From Sphingomonas sanxanigenens DSM 19645 = NX02 (lineage in GTDB: Bacteria > Pseudomonadota > Alphaproteobacteria > Sphingomonadales > Sphingomonadaceae), in the NCBI RefSeq assembly GCF_000512205.2, contig NZ_CP006644.1, forward strand, positions 2,226,520-2,290,519: a stretch of DNA of 64,000 nucleotides. The letters run 5' to 3'. Below the pieces are notes generated by a model. That model saw only the letters and a program-made list of their open reading frames with translations, ran no database searches and was not told the DNA's origin. Shown piece after piece: positions 19,143 to 29,189 of this stretch. Position 1 is the stretch's first letter; each line of letters starts with the position of its first letter. A program made the translations under genes and the position numbers.

Positions 19143-21599
19143 ATGGTACAGGATCGGCTCAACGAAGGCGCTCTGCTGTTCCCCGGCATGGCCACGCCAA
19201 CGCGCGGCGGCCCGCCGGGCGGTTATCGCATCCAGCGCGCGATCGATTCGGGCGGGTTCGGGATCACCTATGAGGCGGTCAAGCGCGAGGGAGGGCATCC
19301 CGATGCCGACGTCACCGCCAATCTGTGGCTGCCGCCGCATCGCGCGATCGTCATCAAGGAATTCTATCCCGAATTCGCCTCGCGGCGCGGCCGCACCGTC
19401 ACCGTCGAGGGCGAGGACGAGAGCCATGAGGAAACCTTCAACCACGCGCTGCGCCGGTTCCAGCGCGAGGCGGAGCGGCTGTGCTACCTCACCTGCCTGC
19501 GCGCGCTGAAGGCCGCGCGCGACGGGATCGACGCCAGCGGCAGCCTGTTGCGCGAGAAGATCGATCGCGAAATCGCGTCCGGGCGCAGCGATCCGTCGCG
19601 CGCGATGCAACTCGTCGGGCGGCTGCGCGGCGAGGCGCAGGGGCGGGCGCGCCATGCGCTCGCGACCTCGACGCTGCCGATCGTCTATGATTATTTCGCG
19701 GCGGACAGCAACGCCTACTACGTCATGGAATATCTGGGCGGCGGCACGCTCAAGTCGCGCCTGAACGACGATCGCCGCAACAGCGGGTTCACCCGCGTCG
19801 AGATCGCCGGCATATCCTATCAGCTGCGCAAGCCCTGGGATCCGGAAAGGCTGCGGCGCTTCACCGCCGCCGCGCTGGACGCGCTGGAGGAGCTGCACAC
19901 CGGCATTCCCAGCCAGCAGCTCGTCCATTGCGACCTCAAGCCCGGCAACATCATGTTCCGCTCGGCCGAATCCGAAAGCCCGGTGCTGATCGACTTCGGC
20001 CTCGCCCGCAACGTCAATGACGGGCGCTCGCGCTCGCTGGTGGCGGGCACGCTCGGCTTCGCACCGCTCGAGATCGATCCGCACCTGCGCTCGCACCACC
20101 AGTCCGACGACCGGTTCGGCGGCGTCAATGTCGGCCCGTGGACGGACATCTATTCGATGGCCGCGATCCTGCGCATGCTGGCGACCGGCATCGAGGGCAC
20201 CCGCCTGCCGGCGGTGTTCGACCGGTTGCGTCCGCCCGACGGGATCGATCCGATCGAGAAGCTGCCGCCCTATCCGGAAGCGTTTCCCGCGGTGCTGGCG
20301 CGGGCGATCGACCGGGGCATGGGGCTGCAGCGCAGCGACCGCCCGCAGAGCATCGCCGAATGGCGGCGCGACCTGGGCCTCGTGCCGGGCGCCGTGCCCG
20401 TGATCGACGACGAGACCCGACCGGCGCGTCAGAGCGGCGGCTGGGCGCTGGATGACATGCCCGAACCCGAATCGCAGCCGGGCATGCGCACGACGACCAC
20501 GCCGCCGCGCCCGATGGGGCTGGCCGACCTCGGCACGCCGCCGGACGAGACGCTGATCGAACGATCGGCACCCTCCGCGTCGCCGCCGCTGACCCCGCCG
20601 CCGCAGCCTTCGCACTGGGCCTCGCCCGTTGCGCCGCCTGCCGTGCCGCCAGCCGCGCCGCCGCCGCCGCCATCCTCGTTCGATGCGCGCTCCCAGCCGG
20701 CGCCGCGCGAGCCTTCCTGGTCACCGCCACCGCCGCCATCCTCGTTCGACCCGCGGTCGCAGCCGACGATGCATGAGCCGCCGCGGCAGCCTTCCTATCC
20801 GGAGCGGTCGCAGCCCGTGCCGCCGCCACCGCCGCGTGAGCCCTCCTGGTCGCCGCCCTCCGGCGGCAGCGGCGGACAGATCGAGATCGGCCAGATCCTC
20901 GCGCGCACGGTCGGCGCGATCGGCCGGAACCCCTTGCCCATCCTGCTGCTGGCCTTTCTGCTCGGCGGCCTGCCATCGGCGGTGATGAATCTCGTTTCGG
21001 AAGCGGGCAAGACGCCGGGCGGCACGACCACCGGGATCGGCCTGCTCGCGATATTGCTGCTGTTGCCGATCTCGCTGGTCGCATCGACGGTGCTGCAGGG
21101 CGTGGTCACGCGCCTCGTCGTCGGCGCCGAGACGGGGCAGCCCGAGCCGGTCGGGCGGGCGATATCGACCACCTTGTCCGGCCTCGGTTCGCTGCTGGGT
21201 CTGGCGCTGCTGCTGGGTCTCGCGCTGTTCGTTGCCGCGCTGCTGCTGATCATCCCCGCGTTCGTGCTGGGCAGCATCTGGTGCGTCGCGGTGCCGGCGC
21301 TGGTGATGGAGCGGCTGAGCGTCTCCGGCGCGCTCGAACGCAGCGCCAAGCTGACCAAGGGATCGCGGCTCTGGATCTTCCTGCTGATGCTGGTGTTCAT
21401 CGTCGCGGTGGTGGTCGTGAGCGTCCCGCTGGGGCTGGTGATCAGCGCGATCGGTGCCGGCCCGGTGACCTTCGTCATCAACGCGGTGACCAGCACCGCG
21501 CTGGCGGCGGTGAGCGCGACGGGGCTGGCGACGCTCTATGTCGATCTGCGGCGCATCCGCGGCGGCGGCCCGGCCGACATGCAAGACATTTTCGGCTAG
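19143..21599 (+). CDS. Membrane-anchored Ser/Thr protein kinase with Pro-rich linker
   Basis: 818 residues from an ATG with GAGGGG just upstream. The kinase domain (about 20-420) has the glycine loop DSGGFGITYEA, Lys72 in VIKEFYP, catalytic loop HCDLKPGN (residues 262-269, HCD in place of HRD) and DFGLAR at 284. An unusual insert of roughly 110 residues lies between the Lys strand and the YVMEYLGGG hinge. A Pro/Ser-rich linker (about 440-575) leads to a C-terminal domain with four to six membrane helices (about 600-800). Substrate unknown. It lies 26 bases before deoA, but a functional link is doubtful. An FHA-domain cytochrome 15 kb away could be a partner only in principle. Confidence 0.85.
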   Translation: MVQDRLNEGALLFPGMATPTRGGPPGGYRIQRAIDSGGFGITYEAVKREGGHPDADVTANLWLPPHRAIVIKEFYPEFASRRGRTVTVEGEDESHEETFNHALRRFQREAERLCYLTCLRALKAARDGIDASGSLLREKIDREIASGRSDPSRAMQLVGRLRGEAQGRARHALATSTLPIVYDYFAADSNAYYVMEYLGGGTLKSRLNDDRRNSGFTRVEIAGISYQLRKPWDPERLRRFTAAALDALEELHTGIPSQQLVHCDLKPGNIMFRSAESESPVLIDFGLARNVNDGRSRSLVAGTLGFAPLEIDPHLRSHHQSDDRFGGVNVGPWTDIYSMAAILRMLATGIEGTRLPAVFDRLRPPDGIDPIEKLPPYPEAFPAVLARAIDRGMGLQRSDRPQSIAEWRRDLGLVPGAVPVIDDETRPARQSGGWALDDMPEPESQPGMRTTTTPPRPMGLADLGTPPDETLIERSAPSASPPLTPPPQPSHWASPVAPPAVPPAAPPPPPSSFDARSQPAPREPSWSPPPPPSSFDPRSQPTMHEPPRQPSYPERSQPVPPPPPREPSWSPPSGGSGGQIEIGQILARTVGAIGRNPLPILLLAFLLGGLPSAVMNLVSEAGKTPGGTTTGIGLLAILLLLPISLVASTVLQGVVTRLVVGAETGQPEPVGRAISTTLSGLGSLLGLALLLGLALFVAALLLIIPAFVLGSIWCVAVPALVMERLSVSGALERSAKLTKGSRLWIFLLMLVFIVAVVVVSVPLGLVISAIGAGPVTFVINAVTSTALAAVSATGLATLYVDLRRIRGGGPADMQDIFG

Positions 21600-21625
21600 A
21601 GGTTGCGGGCGGCGACGCCCGGATC

Positions 21626-22963
21626 ATGCCTTTTACCGACATCATCCGGACCAAGCGTGACGGCGGCGCGCTCGACGAGGCCGCCATCGCCACCTTTGTG
21701 GAGCGGCTGGCCAACGGCTCGTTGCCGGCCGAGCAGGCGGCGGCGCTGGCGATGGCGATCCTGCTGCGCGGCATGGATGCGCGCGAGACCGCGGGGCTGA
21801 CGCGCGCGATGGCGCGCTCGGGCACCGTGCTCGACTGGGCGGATGCGGACCTGCCCGGGCCGCTGCTCGACAAGCATTCGACCGGCGGGGTGGGCGACAA
21901 GGTGAGCCTGATGCTCGCCCCGATCGTCGCCGCCTGCGGTGGCTATGTGCCGATGATATCGGGCCGCGGGCTCGGCCACACCGGCGGCACGCTCGACAAG
22001 CTGGCGAGCATCGCCGGCTATGATCCCTTTCCCGGCCTCGATCGCTTCCGGCAGGTGGTGCGTGATGCCGGCTGCGCAATCATCGGCCAGACCGGCGAAC
22101 TCGCCCCCGCGGACCGGCGCCTCTATGCGATCCGCGACATCACCGCGACGGTCGAATCGCTGCCGCTGATCACCGCCTCGATCCTCTCCAAGAAGCTCGC
22201 GGCGGGCGTCGGCGGGCTGGTGATGGACATCAAGGTCGGGTCGGGCGCGTTCATGGCGACCGAGGCCGACGCGCGCGCGCTCGCGCGAACGATGGGCGAG
22301 ACCGCGGCGGCGCTCGGCCTCGCGATGCGGACGCTCGTCACCGACATGAACCAGGTGCTGGGTTACAGCGCCGGCAACGCGCTGGAGATCGCCGAGACGA
22401 TCGCCTATCTCCGCGGGGACGCCCGCGAGCCGCGGCTGCATGCGCTGGTGCTGGCGCTTGCGGGCGAGATGCTGGCGCTGGGCGGGCTGGCGCCGACGGT
22501 CGAGGCCGGTATCGACCGGGCCGAGGCCGCGCTTGCCGCTGGGGCTGCGGCGGAGCATTTCCAGCGCATGGTGGCGGGGCTGGGCGGGCCATCCGACCTG
22601 CTCGACCGCCCTGTGCACTATATTGCATCCGCCCCCGTGACGCTGCCGGTGCTGCCCGATCATCCCGGCTGGCTCGCCGCGATGGACGGCAAGGCGGTGG
22701 GAGAGGCGATCATCGACCTGGGCGGCGGCCGCCGCCGCATCGACGACCGGATCGACCCCGCGGTCGGCTTCGCAGCCTGCGCCGCGATCGGCGATGCGGT
22801 GGGCCCGGACCGGCCGCTTGCCATCATCCACGCCGCCGATGCCGAGGCGGCACGCAAGGGGGTGGCCCAATTTCGCGCGGCGTGTATCGTCGCCGCTTTG
22901 CAGGTTCCGCCGGTGCCGGTGCTGCATGGCACCGAACCGGCTCTTGGGGGACAGGAACGCTGA
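21626..22963 (+). CDS. deoA: Thymidine phosphorylase
   Basis: 445 residues, normal length. DKHSTGGVGDK and the signature SGRGLGHTGGTLDKL are intact, as are the phosphate-binding Lys-Ser-Thr elements. It phosphorolyses thymidine and deoxyuridine to the base and 2-deoxyribose-1-phosphate. It forms a run with the nucleoside transporter and deoC, giving import, cleavage and sugar catabolism; phosphopentomutase (deoB) is not in the window. Confidence 0.95.
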   Translation: MPFTDIIRTKRDGGALDEAAIATFVERLANGSLPAEQAAALAMAILLRGMDARETAGLTRAMARSGTVLDWADADLPGPLLDKHSTGGVGDKVSLMLAPIVAACGGYVPMISGRGLGHTGGTLDKLASIAGYDPFPGLDRFRQVVRDAGCAIIGQTGELAPADRRLYAIRDITATVESLPLITASILSKKLAAGVGGLVMDIKVGSGAFMATEADARALARTMGETAAALGLAMRTLVTDMNQVLGYSAGNALEIAETIAYLRGDAREPRLHALVLALAGEMLALGGLAPTVEAGIDRAEAALAAGAAAEHFQRMVAGLGGPSDLLDRPVHYIASAPVTLPVLPDHPGWLAAMDGKAVGEAIIDLGGGRRRIDDRIDPAVGFAACAAIGDAVGPDRPLAIIHAADAEAARKGVAQFRAACIVAALQVPPVPVLHGTEPALGGQER

Positions 22964-24195
22964 ACAGATTTCTTATCGGGGCCGCCGGCATCGCGCTGAT
23001 CCTGTCGATCGCCGTCGCCCTGTCGTCCAACCGTCGTCACATCCGGCTGCGCGTCGTCGGCGCCGCCTTCGGGCTCCAGGTCGCGATCGCGGTGCTCGTG
23101 CTCTACACCGCGTGGGGCCGGGCCGCGATCGAGGGCATGGCGCGCGGCGTTTCCAACCTGCTGGGCTATTCCAAGGCCGGCGTCGCGCTGATCTTCGGCG
23201 ACCTCGCCCGGCCCGAGATCGGCGGCAACAGCTTCGCGATATCGTCGCTTCCGGTCATCATCTTCTTCGCCGCGCTGGTGTCGATCCTCTATTATCTCGG
23301 CATCATGCAGCTCGTCGTCCGCTGGCTGGGCGGTGCGCTGCAACGGGTGATCGGCATCTCCAAGGTCGAATCGCTGTGCGCGGCGGCCAACATCTTCGTC
23401 GGCCAGAGCGAATCGCCGCTGGTGATCCGCCCCTATCTGGCGAGCCTGACGCCGGCGCAGCTCTTCACCGTGATGTCCTCGGGCATGGCCGGGGTCGCGG
23501 GCACGATCCTCGCCGCCTATGCGGCGCAGGGGGTGGACATCCGCTACCTGCTCGCCGCCAGCTTCATGTCGGCGCCCGGCGGCATCCTGATGGCCAAGCT
23601 GATGATGCCCGACGATCCCCGGGATGCGGAGATCGAGCCGGTCGACTTCGTCGAGGCGATCCATGACGAGGAAAAGCCGGCGAACATCATCATGGCGGCG
23701 GCGCAGGGTGCCCAGGTGGGCGTGAAGCTTGCGGTCGCGGTGGGGGCGATGGTGCTTGCCTTCGTCGCGCTGGTCGCGCTGGCCAACGGCCTGCTCGGCG
23801 GCATCGGCGGCCTGTTCGGCTATCCCGACCTGACCTTCCAGCAGATGCTGGGCTATGTCTTCGCGCCGGTGATGTTCCTGCTCAACGTGCCGTGGAACGA
23901 GGCGGGCGCGGCGGGCGGCCTGTTCGGCGAGAAGGTGGTGCTCAACGAGTTCGTCGCCTTCATTCATCTCGGCACGATCAAGGGCACGCTCTCTCCGCAG
24001 ACGGTGGCGGTGATCACCTTCGCGCTGTGTGGATTCGCGAATTTCAGCTCTATCGCGATCCAGATGGCGGTTACCGGCAGCCTCGCGCCCAACCAGCGGC
24101 CGATGATCGCACGGCTAGGCATCAAGGCGCTGGTCGCCGGCAGCCTTTCCAACCTGATGAGCGCGGCGCTTGCCGGCATGCTGGTGGCGCTATGA
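22960..24195 (+). CDS. nupC: Concentrative nucleoside transporter, NupC type
   Basis: 411 residues when started at CTG 22960, which overlaps the deoA stop as CTGA and has AGGA four bases upstream. No ATG, GTG or TTG lies in frame between GTG 22882 and the conserved N-terminus, and the resulting length matches NupC (about 400). Ten or so hydrophobic segments are present, with CNT family motifs GQSESPLV and an EFVAFIHLG region after WNEAGAAGGLFGEK. Sodium- or proton-driven nucleoside uptake. The alternative GTG start would add 26 residues inside deoA. Confidence 0.9.
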   Translation: MNRFLIGAAGIALILSIAVALSSNRRHIRLRVVGAAFGLQVAIAVLVLYTAWGRAAIEGMARGVSNLLGYSKAGVALIFGDLARPEIGGNSFAISSLPVIIFFAALVSILYYLGIMQLVVRWLGGALQRVIGISKVESLCAAANIFVGQSESPLVIRPYLASLTPAQLFTVMSSGMAGVAGTILAAYAAQGVDIRYLLAASFMSAPGGILMAKLMMPDDPRDAEIEPVDFVEAIHDEEKPANIIMAAAQGAQVGVKLAVAVGAMVLAFVALVALANGLLGGIGGLFGYPDLTFQQMLGYVFAPVMFLLNVPWNEAGAAGGLFGEKVVLNEFVAFIHLGTIKGTLSPQTVAVITFALCGFANFSSIAIQMAVTGSLAPNQRPMIARLGIKALVAGSLSNLMSAALAGMLVAL

Positions 24196-25037
24196 CCGCG
24201 CGCGTTACACCCTTCGACGCGGCGTGGATCGAGCGGACGGTGCTGGCACCGGCGATCGTCGCGCGTCGGATCGCCGCGATGGCACCCGCGACGGGGGAGG
24301 GGGCAGTCGCCGACCTGCGGATCGCGCTCGCCGCGACCGACCTGACGACCTTGCAGGGCGACGACACCGAGGATCGGGTGCGGGCTCTCGCCGAACGCGC
24401 CCGCGCGCTCGGCACCGCCGCGGTCTGTGTCTATCCGGCGATGGTGCCGGCGGCGCTGGAGGTGCTGGGCGGAAGCGGCGTCGCGGTCGCCACCGTCGCC
24501 GCCGGCTTTCCGCACGGCCTTTCGCCGCTGTCGACGCGGATCGCCGAGGTCGCAGCCTGCGTGGCGCTCGGTGCGACCGAGATCGACATCGTCATCCGCC
24601 GCGGCCATGCGCTGACCGGCAACTGGCAGGCGCTGCATGACGAGGTCGCCGCGTTCCGCGCCGCGTGCGGGCCGGCGCATCTCAAGACGATCCTCGCGAC
24701 GGGCGAACTCGCCGATCCGACGATCATCGCGCGCGCTGCGCTGGTCTGCATCATGGCCGGCGCCGATTTCGTGAAGACCTCGACCGGCAAGGAAGCGGTC
24801 AACGCCACGGTCGAAGCCGGTGTGGCGATGATGGCCGCGATCGCGGACTGGCATGAGGTCACCGGCGCGCGGGTCGGCTTCAAGGCCGCGGGTGGCATCG
24901 CCACGGCGGACGAGGCGCTGCGCTGGATCGCGCTGGCACGCCACGAACTGGGCGAGGCCTGGCTGACCCCCGCGCTGTTCCGCTTCGGCGCCTCGCGCCT
25001 CGTCGACGATATCGTCGCGCGCCTTCCCGCCGCCTGA
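24192..25037 (+). CDS. deoC: Deoxyribose-phosphate aldolase
   Basis: 281 residues, ATGA-coupled to the transporter. Schiff-base Lys195 lies in FVKTSTGK and the proton-relay Lys231 in GFKAAGG, both class I DERA hallmarks; GATEIDIVI carries the conserved Asp. It cleaves 2-deoxyribose-5-phosphate to glyceraldehyde-3-phosphate and acetaldehyde, finishing the deoxynucleoside pathway of this operon. Confidence 0.95.
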   Translation: MTARVTPFDAAWIERTVLAPAIVARRIAAMAPATGEGAVADLRIALAATDLTTLQGDDTEDRVRALAERARALGTAAVCVYPAMVPAALEVLGGSGVAVATVAAGFPHGLSPLSTRIAEVAACVALGATEIDIVIRRGHALTGNWQALHDEVAAFRAACGPAHLKTILATGELADPTIIARAALVCIMAGADFVKTSTGKEAVNATVEAGVAMMAAIADWHEVTGARVGFKAAGGIATADEALRWIALARHELGEAWLTPALFRFGASRLVDDIVARLPAA

Positions 25038-25041
25038 CCGG

Positions 25042-25845
25042 TCAGGCGGCTGCCACCTCCTCGGGTTGCGGCGCCCACGCAACGCCGTTGATGTGGCCGC
25101 CGCCATCGGCATAGAGCGTGTTGCCGGTGATGTAGCGGCTGTCCTCGCTGGCGAGGAACAAAGCGACCGGGGCGATGTCGGCATCGACGTCGCCGGTGCG
25201 GCCCATCGGATTCATCGCGTCGATCGCCGCCGCATTCTCGGGATAGGCGGCCTTGAAGCGCAGATAGGCAGCGCTCGCGGCGCCGGGGCAGATGATGTTG
25301 GCGGTGATGCCATGCCCCGCCCATTCGCGCGCGGCGGAGCGGGTGAGGGTGCGCAGCGCCTCCTTCCCCGCATTATAGTCCGCCGAATAGAGATGCGCGT
25401 TGACGCCGTTCAACGAGCAGATGCTGATGATCCGCCCCCATCCGGCCCGTTTCATCGCCGGGAAGCAGGCGCGCATCGCCCACAGCGGGGCCTTCACCGA
25501 CATGCTGAGGGCATGGTCGAACTCGTCGTCGGTCTTGTCCTCCAGCCGCCGGACATGACCGCCGCCCCAGGCGTTGTTGACGAGGATGTCGACGCCGCCA
25601 AACGCGCTCCCGGCCAGGTCGATGGCGGCGAGCAACTGTGCCTTGTCGTTGACGTCTGTCCGGATGAAGCGCGCGGTACCGCCGGCCGCCTCGATCGCGT
25701 CGGCCGCGGCCATGCCGGTTTCCGGATCATATTCGGCGATCACCACCCGCGCGCCTTCCTTCGCGAACAGGGTCGCGATGCCGCGCCCGATGCCTTCGCC
25801 GCCGCCCGTCACCAGCGCCGTCTTGCCCGCCAGCCTTGCCATCAT
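25042..25845 (-). CDS. SDR family oxidoreductase
   Basis: 267 residues from ATG 25845 (a second ATG follows at once), after a GGGGAGA ribosome site; upstream extension is low-complexity. Rossmann motif TGGGEGIGRGIA near residues 12-23, NNAWGGG, catalytic Ser in ISICSLNGVN, and YSADYNAGKEAL with the YxxxK pair. Classical NAD(P)-dependent short-chain dehydrogenase; substrate unknown. Converges with deoC four bases away. Confidence 0.88.
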   Translation of the reverse strand: MMARLAGKTALVTGGGEGIGRGIATLFAKEGARVVIAEYDPETGMAAADAIEAAGGTARFIRTDVNDKAQLLAAIDLAGSAFGGVDILVNNAWGGGHVRRLEDKTDDEFDHALSMSVKAPLWAMRACFPAMKRAGWGRIISICSLNGVNAHLYSADYNAGKEALRTLTRSAAREWAGHGITANIICPGAASAAYLRFKAAYPENAAAIDAMNPMGRTGDVDADIAPVALFLASEDSRYITGNTLYADGGGHINGVAWAPQPEEVAAA

Positions 25846-25906
25846 CGCTCTCCCCTGTCGGTCGCGCGTTGAACCGCGTCGCCGTTGGTCACGGGATGCT
25901 CTCATC

Positions 25907-25942
25907 ATATGCGTATTTCAAGACGTGTGATCATGCGCATAT
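25907..25942. promoter_or_regulatory. Inverted repeat between divergent SDR and amidase genes
   Basis: ATATGCG and CGCATAT arms 22 bases apart, in the AT-richest part of the 238-base divergent region. Could be an operator or promoter element of either gene; no protein can be assigned. Confidence 0.3.
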
Positions 25943-26083
25943 CGCGCCATCCATCGCAGCGTTACGCCCTGCACGCATCGCAACTTTCGCAAGGCGGTGC
26001 GTTGCGCGGCGAACGATCGCGGCTTGCAGCGGCCGCGGTTGCAGAGCAGCGTCCAGCCCTGCCTGGGACTCGGGAGATATCCA

Positions 26084-27235
26084 GTGCCTGAAGCAAAGCT
26101 GATCGAACGCCTTGCCGCCGTCTATGCCGGCGAGGATATCCGTTACCCCCACCTCAAGGTCGTGACGCTGGCGCAGTGGCTGCTCGAAAGCGGTCGCGGC
26201 ACCTCCGACCTGGCGAAACTCCATTATAACTTCGGCGGCCTCAAATACCGGCCGGAGATGGCGCCCTATGCCAGCAAGGTCCGCTACGAGGCGCATGATG
26301 GCGTCGACAATTATTGCGGCTTCGCCACGCTGGAGGGGTTCATCGCCGGCTATTGGGCGTTCATCGGCCGTGCGCCCTACACCGGCTGGGAATCCAATGT
26401 GGATACGCCGGAAAGGTTCATCCGCTTCATCGGTCCGGTCTATACGCCGAGCACCGGCTATGCCGAGGCCGTCATCAAGCTGATGCCCGAGGCGCAGGCG
26501 TTGCTGAGTGCTGCGAGCGACGCCGGCGCCGCCGAGGCGACGCCCACCAGCCCGGTCAAGGACCTCGGGACGCTGATCCTCGATCCCGGCCATGGCGGCA
26601 CCACCAAGGTGGGCGGCAGTTCGCCGAACAATGCGATCAGCGTGTCGGGCGTGAAGGAAAAGAAGCTCGCGCTCGATTTCTGCCTGATCCTGCGTGACCT
26701 GCTGATCGCGCAGGCCGCTGCCGCAAAGCAGACGATCAAGGTGGTGCTGACGCGCACGACCGACGTGAATGTCGGCATCGCCGCGCGCGCCGCCTTCGCC
26801 TCCACGCACAAGGCGAAGGCGCTGGTCGTCATCCATTTCAACGGCAGCACCAATGCCGCGGCGAGCGGCGCGGAGACCTTCTTCGCCGCTGCATCCAACG
26901 GCAACACCAACCTCGCCGACGACAAGGCGTTCGCCACCGCGGTCCATGCCGGGCTGCTCAAGGGGCTGCGCGCCGTCAATCCGGCGACGAAGGATCGCGG
27001 CGTCAAGCCGGACGACCAGACCGGGCCGGGTGCGCTGGGGGTGTTGCGCGATACCGCGCTCGGCAACACCAACCGGCCGAAGAAGTGTGTCGCCTGCTAT
27101 ATCGAGGCCGAGTTCATCACCAACCGCACGGTCGACAAGCTGCTGGTGTCCGGCCCGGATGCCATTGCCAATCGCACCGCGGTGCTGGCGGACGTGGCGA
27201 AGGCGATCCGGGGTCATATGGCGGGCTTGCCCTGA
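26084..27235 (+). CDS. N-acetylmuramoyl-L-alanine amidase with N-terminal glucosaminidase-like domain
   Basis: 383 residues from a GTG with GGAG eight bases upstream. Residues about 1-140 resemble a glucosaminidase/muramidase domain ([27 protein letters not shown]). An Amidase_3 domain follows, with zinc ligands His170 (LDPGHGG), Glu192 and His251 (VIHFNG) and a late EAEF motif. No signal peptide is visible, so export is unexplained; a phage-lysin-like or non-classical route is possible. Bifunctional hydrolase of glycan and stem peptide. Confidence 0.82.
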   Translation: MPEAKLIERLAAVYAGEDIRYPHLKVVTLAQWLLESGRGTSDLAKLHYNFGGLKYRPEMAPYASKVRYEAHDGVDNYCGFATLEGFIAGYWAFIGRAPYTGWESNVDTPERFIRFIGPVYTPSTGYAEAVIKLMPEAQALLSAASDAGAAEATPTSPVKDLGTLILDPGHGGTTKVGGSSPNNAISVSGVKEKKLALDFCLILRDLLIAQAAAAKQTIKVVLTRTTDVNVGIAARAAFASTHKAKALVVIHFNGSTNAAASGAETFFAAASNGNTNLADDKAFATAVHAGLLKGLRAVNPATKDRGVKPDDQTGPGALGVLRDTALGNTNRPKKCVACYIEAEFITNRTVDKLLVSGPDAIANRTAVLADVAKAIRGHMAGLP

Positions 27236-27413
27236 CGCGATCGCCGCGGGCGACCGAAACCATACCGGCGGCGGATCTGGGCTATACGAAAGCATAGCCG
27301 TTTCGAGCGTAAGTCAAGGCGCGCACCGGCGGCGCAACGGGCATGATCTTGCCGAGGGGAATCGCGTCCAGCGCTTCCTTCGTCATAGCAAGTATCAGAA
27401 AGGCCGCTCCGCC

Positions 27414-28877
27414 ATGTCCGAACAGCCGCCGCTCACGCATGCCTCCGGCGCCCCGGTCGTCGACAATCTGAACATCCAGACGGCCGGGCCACGCGGTCCT
27501 GCACTGCTCCAGGATATCTGGCTGATCGAGAAGCTCGCCCATTTCGATCGCGAGGTGATACCCGAGCGCCGGATGCACGCGAAGGGATGGGGCGCCTATG
27601 GCAGCTTCACCGTGACGCACGACATCACCCGCTTCACCAGGGCGAAGATCTTTTCGGAGGTCGGCAAGACGACCGACCTGTTCATGCGCTTTTCCAGCGT
27701 TGCCGGCGAACGCGGCGCAGCGGATGCGGAACGCGACATTCGCGGCTTCGCGCTGAAATTCTACACCGAGGAAGGCAATTGGGATCTGGTGGGGAACAAC
27801 ACCCCGGTCTTCTTCTTCCGCGATCCGCTGCGCTTTCCCGATCTCAACCACGCGATCAAGCGCGATCCGCGCACCGGGCTGCGATCCGCCGACAGCAATT
27901 GGGATTTCTGGTCGCTGCTGCCCGAGGCCTTGCATCAGGTGACCATCGTGATGTCCGATCGCGGCATTCCGAAGAGCTTCCGTCACATGCACGGCTTCGG
28001 CAGCCACACCTATTCGCTGATCGATGCGGCCAATCGGCGCGTGTGGGTGAAGTTCCACTTCCGCACGCAGCAGGGCATCGAGAATCTGAGCGACGAGGCC
28101 GCCGCGGCGCTGGTGGCCGGCGATCGCGAAACGCACGGCCGCGATCTGCTGGAAGCGATCGACGGCGGCACTTTCCCCAGATGGACCCTGTTCATCCAGG
28201 TGATGACCGACGCGCAGGCCAAGGCGCATCGGCACAACCCGTTCGATCTCACCAAGGTCTGGCCCAAAGGGGACTATCCGCTGATCGAGGTCGGCGAGAT
28301 CGAGCTCAACCGCTATCCCGACAATTTCTTCGCCGAGGTGGAGCAGGCGTCCTTCTCGCCCGCCAACATCGTTCCCGGCATAGGCTTCTCGCCCGACAGG
28401 ATGCTGCAGGCGCGGCTCTTCTCCTATCCCGACGCCGCGCGCTATCGGCTGGGCGTGAACCATGACCATATCCCGGTCAACGCGGCCCGATGCCCCGTGC
28501 GCAGCTATCACCGCGACGGTATGATGCGGGTGGACGGCAACGCCGGCGGCAAGCCGTCCTACTGGCCCAACAGCAAGGGTGCATGGATCGGCGACACCCC
28601 CGACCATCGCGAGCCCCCGCTCGCGCTCGACGGCAATCCGGCCGATCATTGGGATCATCGCGTCGACGACGATCATTACGAACAGCCGGGCAATCTCTTC
28701 CGGCTGATGTCTCACGCGCAGCAGCAATTGCTGTTCGACAACACCGCGCGCGCGATGGGCGATGCCCGCGCCGAGGTGAAGCTGCGCCATGTCGGCAATT
28801 GCACGAAGGCCGACCCCGCCTATGGAGCCGGCGTCGCGCGCGCGCTGGGGCTGGACGTTGCCGAAGCGGCGGCGTGA
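27414..28877 (+). CDS. katA: Monofunctional heme catalase
   Basis: 487 residues, the small-subunit clade length. Distal His55 lies in [13 protein letters not shown] (Trp where Ser or Gly is more usual), Asn at about 128 in [10 protein letters not shown], and the proximal heme Tyr338 in [13 protein letters not shown]. Decomposes hydrogen peroxide in the cytosol. The 178 bases upstream are free of genes; no clear OxyR site was recognised by eye. Confidence 0.95.
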   Translation: MSEQPPLTHASGAPVVDNLNIQTAGPRGPALLQDIWLIEKLAHFDREVIPERRMHAKGWGAYGSFTVTHDITRFTRAKIFSEVGKTTDLFMRFSSVAGERGAADAERDIRGFALKFYTEEGNWDLVGNNTPVFFFRDPLRFPDLNHAIKRDPRTGLRSADSNWDFWSLLPEALHQVTIVMSDRGIPKSFRHMHGFGSHTYSLIDAANRRVWVKFHFRTQQGIENLSDEAAAALVAGDRETHGRDLLEAIDGGTFPRWTLFIQVMTDAQAKAHRHNPFDLTKVWPKGDYPLIEVGEIELNRYPDNFFAEVEQASFSPANIVPGIGFSPDRMLQARLFSYPDAARYRLGVNHDHIPVNAARCPVRSYHRDGMMRVDGNAGGKPSYWPNSKGAWIGDTPDHREPPLALDGNPADHWDHRVDDDHYEQPGNLFRLMSHAQQQLLFDNTARAMGDARAEVKLRHVGNCTKADPAYGAGVARALGLDVAEAAA

Positions 28878-28974
28878 TCGCGTGCGCGGCACGGGAGGTG
28901 CGACGGCGGCGCGCCTTCCTGCCGTTGTCCGGATAACAAGCGAGGATCGCGGCGGATTTTCAGCCTGTTGACGC

Positions 28975-29050
28975 TGGTGACCCCTACGGGACTCGAACCC
29001 GTGTTTTCGCCGTGAGAGGGCGACGTCCTAGACCGCTAGACGAAGGGGCC
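28975..29050 (-). tRNA. tRNA-Glu (anticodon CTC)
   Basis: 76 bases with an encoded CCA. Acceptor stem GGCCCCT pairs fully if one G-T wobble is allowed. Anticodon loop CTCTCAC gives CTC (reads GAG); T arm contains GGTTCGAGTCC. Confidence 0.94.
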
Positions 29051-29107
29051 GCTGCGGGAGCGGCGTCCCTAGTCGGCGCGCCGGGTGGCGTCAAGCCGAA
29101 ATGACGA

Positions 29108-29138
29108 CGGGCCGATCGACGTGGCGCCGATCGGCCCG
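29108..29138 (-). terminator. Perfect hairpin downstream of the PRC-barrel gene
   Basis: 11-base perfect arms CGGGCCGATCG / CGATCGGCCCG around nine bases, about 50 bases past the stop codon. No T run, so it may also act as an RNA 3'-end stabiliser. Confidence 0.5.
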
Positions 29139-29189
29139 CGGCGCCGCTTCCCGCAGATCGACGAGGCTCCGGCAGATCAATCCGGCAGC

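Noticed and set aside
26769-27413. Upstream extension of the catalase frame into the amidase gene
   Set aside because: The sequence before the ATG is Arg/Pro-rich shadow coding; the catalase N-terminus aligns at 27414.
27282-28892. Long minus-strand frame opposite the catalase gene
   Set aside because: It mirrors a strongly conserved catalase; long antisense open frames are common in high-GC DNA. Similar long frames opposite accA, rimO, the YdeP-type gene and the electron-transfer genes were set aside for the same reason.
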